A model generated the notes under the pieces. That model worked only from the letters and a program-made list of their open reading frames with translations, made no database searches and was not told the origin of the DNA. 64,000 nt of DNA from Roseomonas sp. GTDB taxonomy: Bacteria > Pseudomonadota > Alphaproteobacteria > Acetobacterales > Acetobacteraceae. The DNA is taken from positions 1 to 64,000 of the forward strand of contig JADCGF010000020.1 in the NCBI GenBank assembly GCA_020249145.1. The letters are read 5' to 3'. How positions within the stretch are numbered: the stretch's first letter is position 1; every line of letters begins with the position of its first letter. The position numbers and the translations under genes are program-made. Of the stretch, positions 63,438 through 64,000 are shown in pieces.

Positions 63438-63992
63438 ATGGGTCTGCTGAGCACCTTGCGCCGCCCGCCGCACGAAAGAGCGGGTTTCACCCTTTACGGC
63501 GCGGCCGTTGCCGCCGCGCGCACGCCCTATTTCTACACTGATCTTGGTGTGCGCGATTCGGTGGAAGGCCGGCTGGACCTCATCCATCTGCATGCCGCGC
63601 TGCTGGTCCGGCGCGTCAGGCGCGATGCCGATACGCGCGGCCCCGCTTTGGCACAGGCCGTATTTGACGCCATGTTTTCCGATATGGATGTCAATTTGCG
63701 CGAAATGGGCGTGAGTGATCTGGTGGTGGGCAAGCGCGTGCGTGGCTTGTGGGAGGCGTTTCACGGCCGCGCCACTGCCTATGAAGCCGCGCTTGATAGT
63801 GCGGACCAGGCGGCGATGGCTGTAGCGCTTGCGCGCAATGTCTGGCGCGCGGAAGAAGCTGGCCCCAATGCTCAGCGCCTCGCGCGCATTGCCTTGGCCC
63901 AAGCAGATTACCTGCAAACCCAGGATTTTGCCAAGCTTATCAGCGGGCAGGCGCAGTTCCTGGCGCCGGAAGCCATTGGCGATGCTGCCTGA
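63438..63992 (+). CDS. Ubiquinol-cytochrome c chaperone (CBP3-like) domain protein
   Basis: A 184-residue protein of the CBP3/ubiquinol-cytochrome c chaperone family, which assists assembly of cytochrome b into complex III. The core runs from ERAGFTLYGAAVAAARTPYFYTDLGV to ALAQAVFDAMFSDMDVNLREMGVSDLVVGKRVRGLWEAFHGR (about 13-110). ATG codons at 63366 and 63372 could extend the N-terminus, but the MGLLSTLRR start at 63438 fits the family better. It stops 8 bases before the window end. Confidence 0.87.
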   Translation: MGLLSTLRRPPHERAGFTLYGAAVAAARTPYFYTDLGVRDSVEGRLDLIHLHAALLVRRVRRDADTRGPALAQAVFDAMFSDMDVNLREMGVSDLVVGKRVRGLWEAFHGRATAYEAALDSADQAAMAVALARNVWRAEEAGPNAQRLARIALAQADYLQTQDFAKLISGQAQFLAPEAIGDAA

Positions 63993-64000
63993 ATTCTCTC

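Overview
The window looks like a GC-rich alphaproteobacterial chromosome segment. A member of Rhodospirillales, probably Acetobacteraceae and Roseomonas-like, fits best. The pointers are gene order (dnaB-alr-mlaE-mlaF and mdh-sucC-sucD-sucA-sucB-lpdA), a GTTC-N7-GTTC type LexA/SOS box upstream of recA, a CBP3-type cytochrome bc1 chaperone, and the large number of TRAP and Bug (TTT-type) periplasmic binding proteins. Taxonomy is inference from gene content. I saw no rRNA, tRNA, CRISPR, insertion sequence or prophage. Coding density is very high and no stretch longer than about 300 bases lacks a gene.

Layout: (1) 294-5640: an SMP-30/gluconolactonase gene converges on a tightly coupled operon of glycerol kinase, a SelA-like PLP enzyme and an AtuA (DUF1446) protein split into two genes. 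(2) 5694-11622: a forward run of GST, amidohydrolase, TIM-barrel isomerase/epimerase, an oligopeptide-type binding protein without permeases, and an extradiol-dioxygenase-like VOC protein. (3) 11693-15875: core genes dnaB, alr, mlaE and mlaF, followed by a convergent nitronate-monooxygenase-like flavoprotein. (4) 16987-24885: a ThDP enzyme, a complete sugar-type ABC importer, a D-2-hydroxyacid dehydrogenase and a crotonase, which look like one uptake and catabolism locus, followed by a convergent MFS carrier. (5) 26180-30251: a YqhA-family membrane protein and a TRAP transporter whose binding protein faces its own permease genes across two strong terminators. (6) 30476-37539: Bug binding proteins, recA with its SOS box, and a Bug-hyuA-hyuB operon. 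(7) 37612-40582: a glycosyltransferase with a C-terminal extension, and zapE. (8) 40659-51602: the lower TCA cycle (mdh, sucC, sucD, sucA, sucB, lpdA), interrupted by two tandem Bug genes on the opposite strand. (9) 51599-59617: a long reverse-strand run made up of a DNA glycosylase coupled to a TRAP operon, another Bug protein, an LctP-like permease, an MBL-fold protein and a DMT carrier. (10) 59693-63992: a ketopantoate-reductase-like protein, an M20 peptidase, an Asp/Glu/hydantoin-racemase-fold protein without its usual cysteines, bamE, and the CBP3-like chaperone.

Taken together, housekeeping blocks (replication, cell wall, SOS, TCA cycle, outer membrane) alternate with scavenging modules for organic acids, amides/hydantoins and sugar-like compounds. 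Five Bug binding proteins lie in the window without a TctA/TctB membrane partner, and one ABC binding protein lacks permeases. This suggests shared membrane components elsewhere, or sensing roles. The best candidates for something undescribed are the GlpK / SelA-like / split-AtuA operon, the cysteine-less racemase-fold protein, and the ThDP-ABC-dehydrogenase locus.
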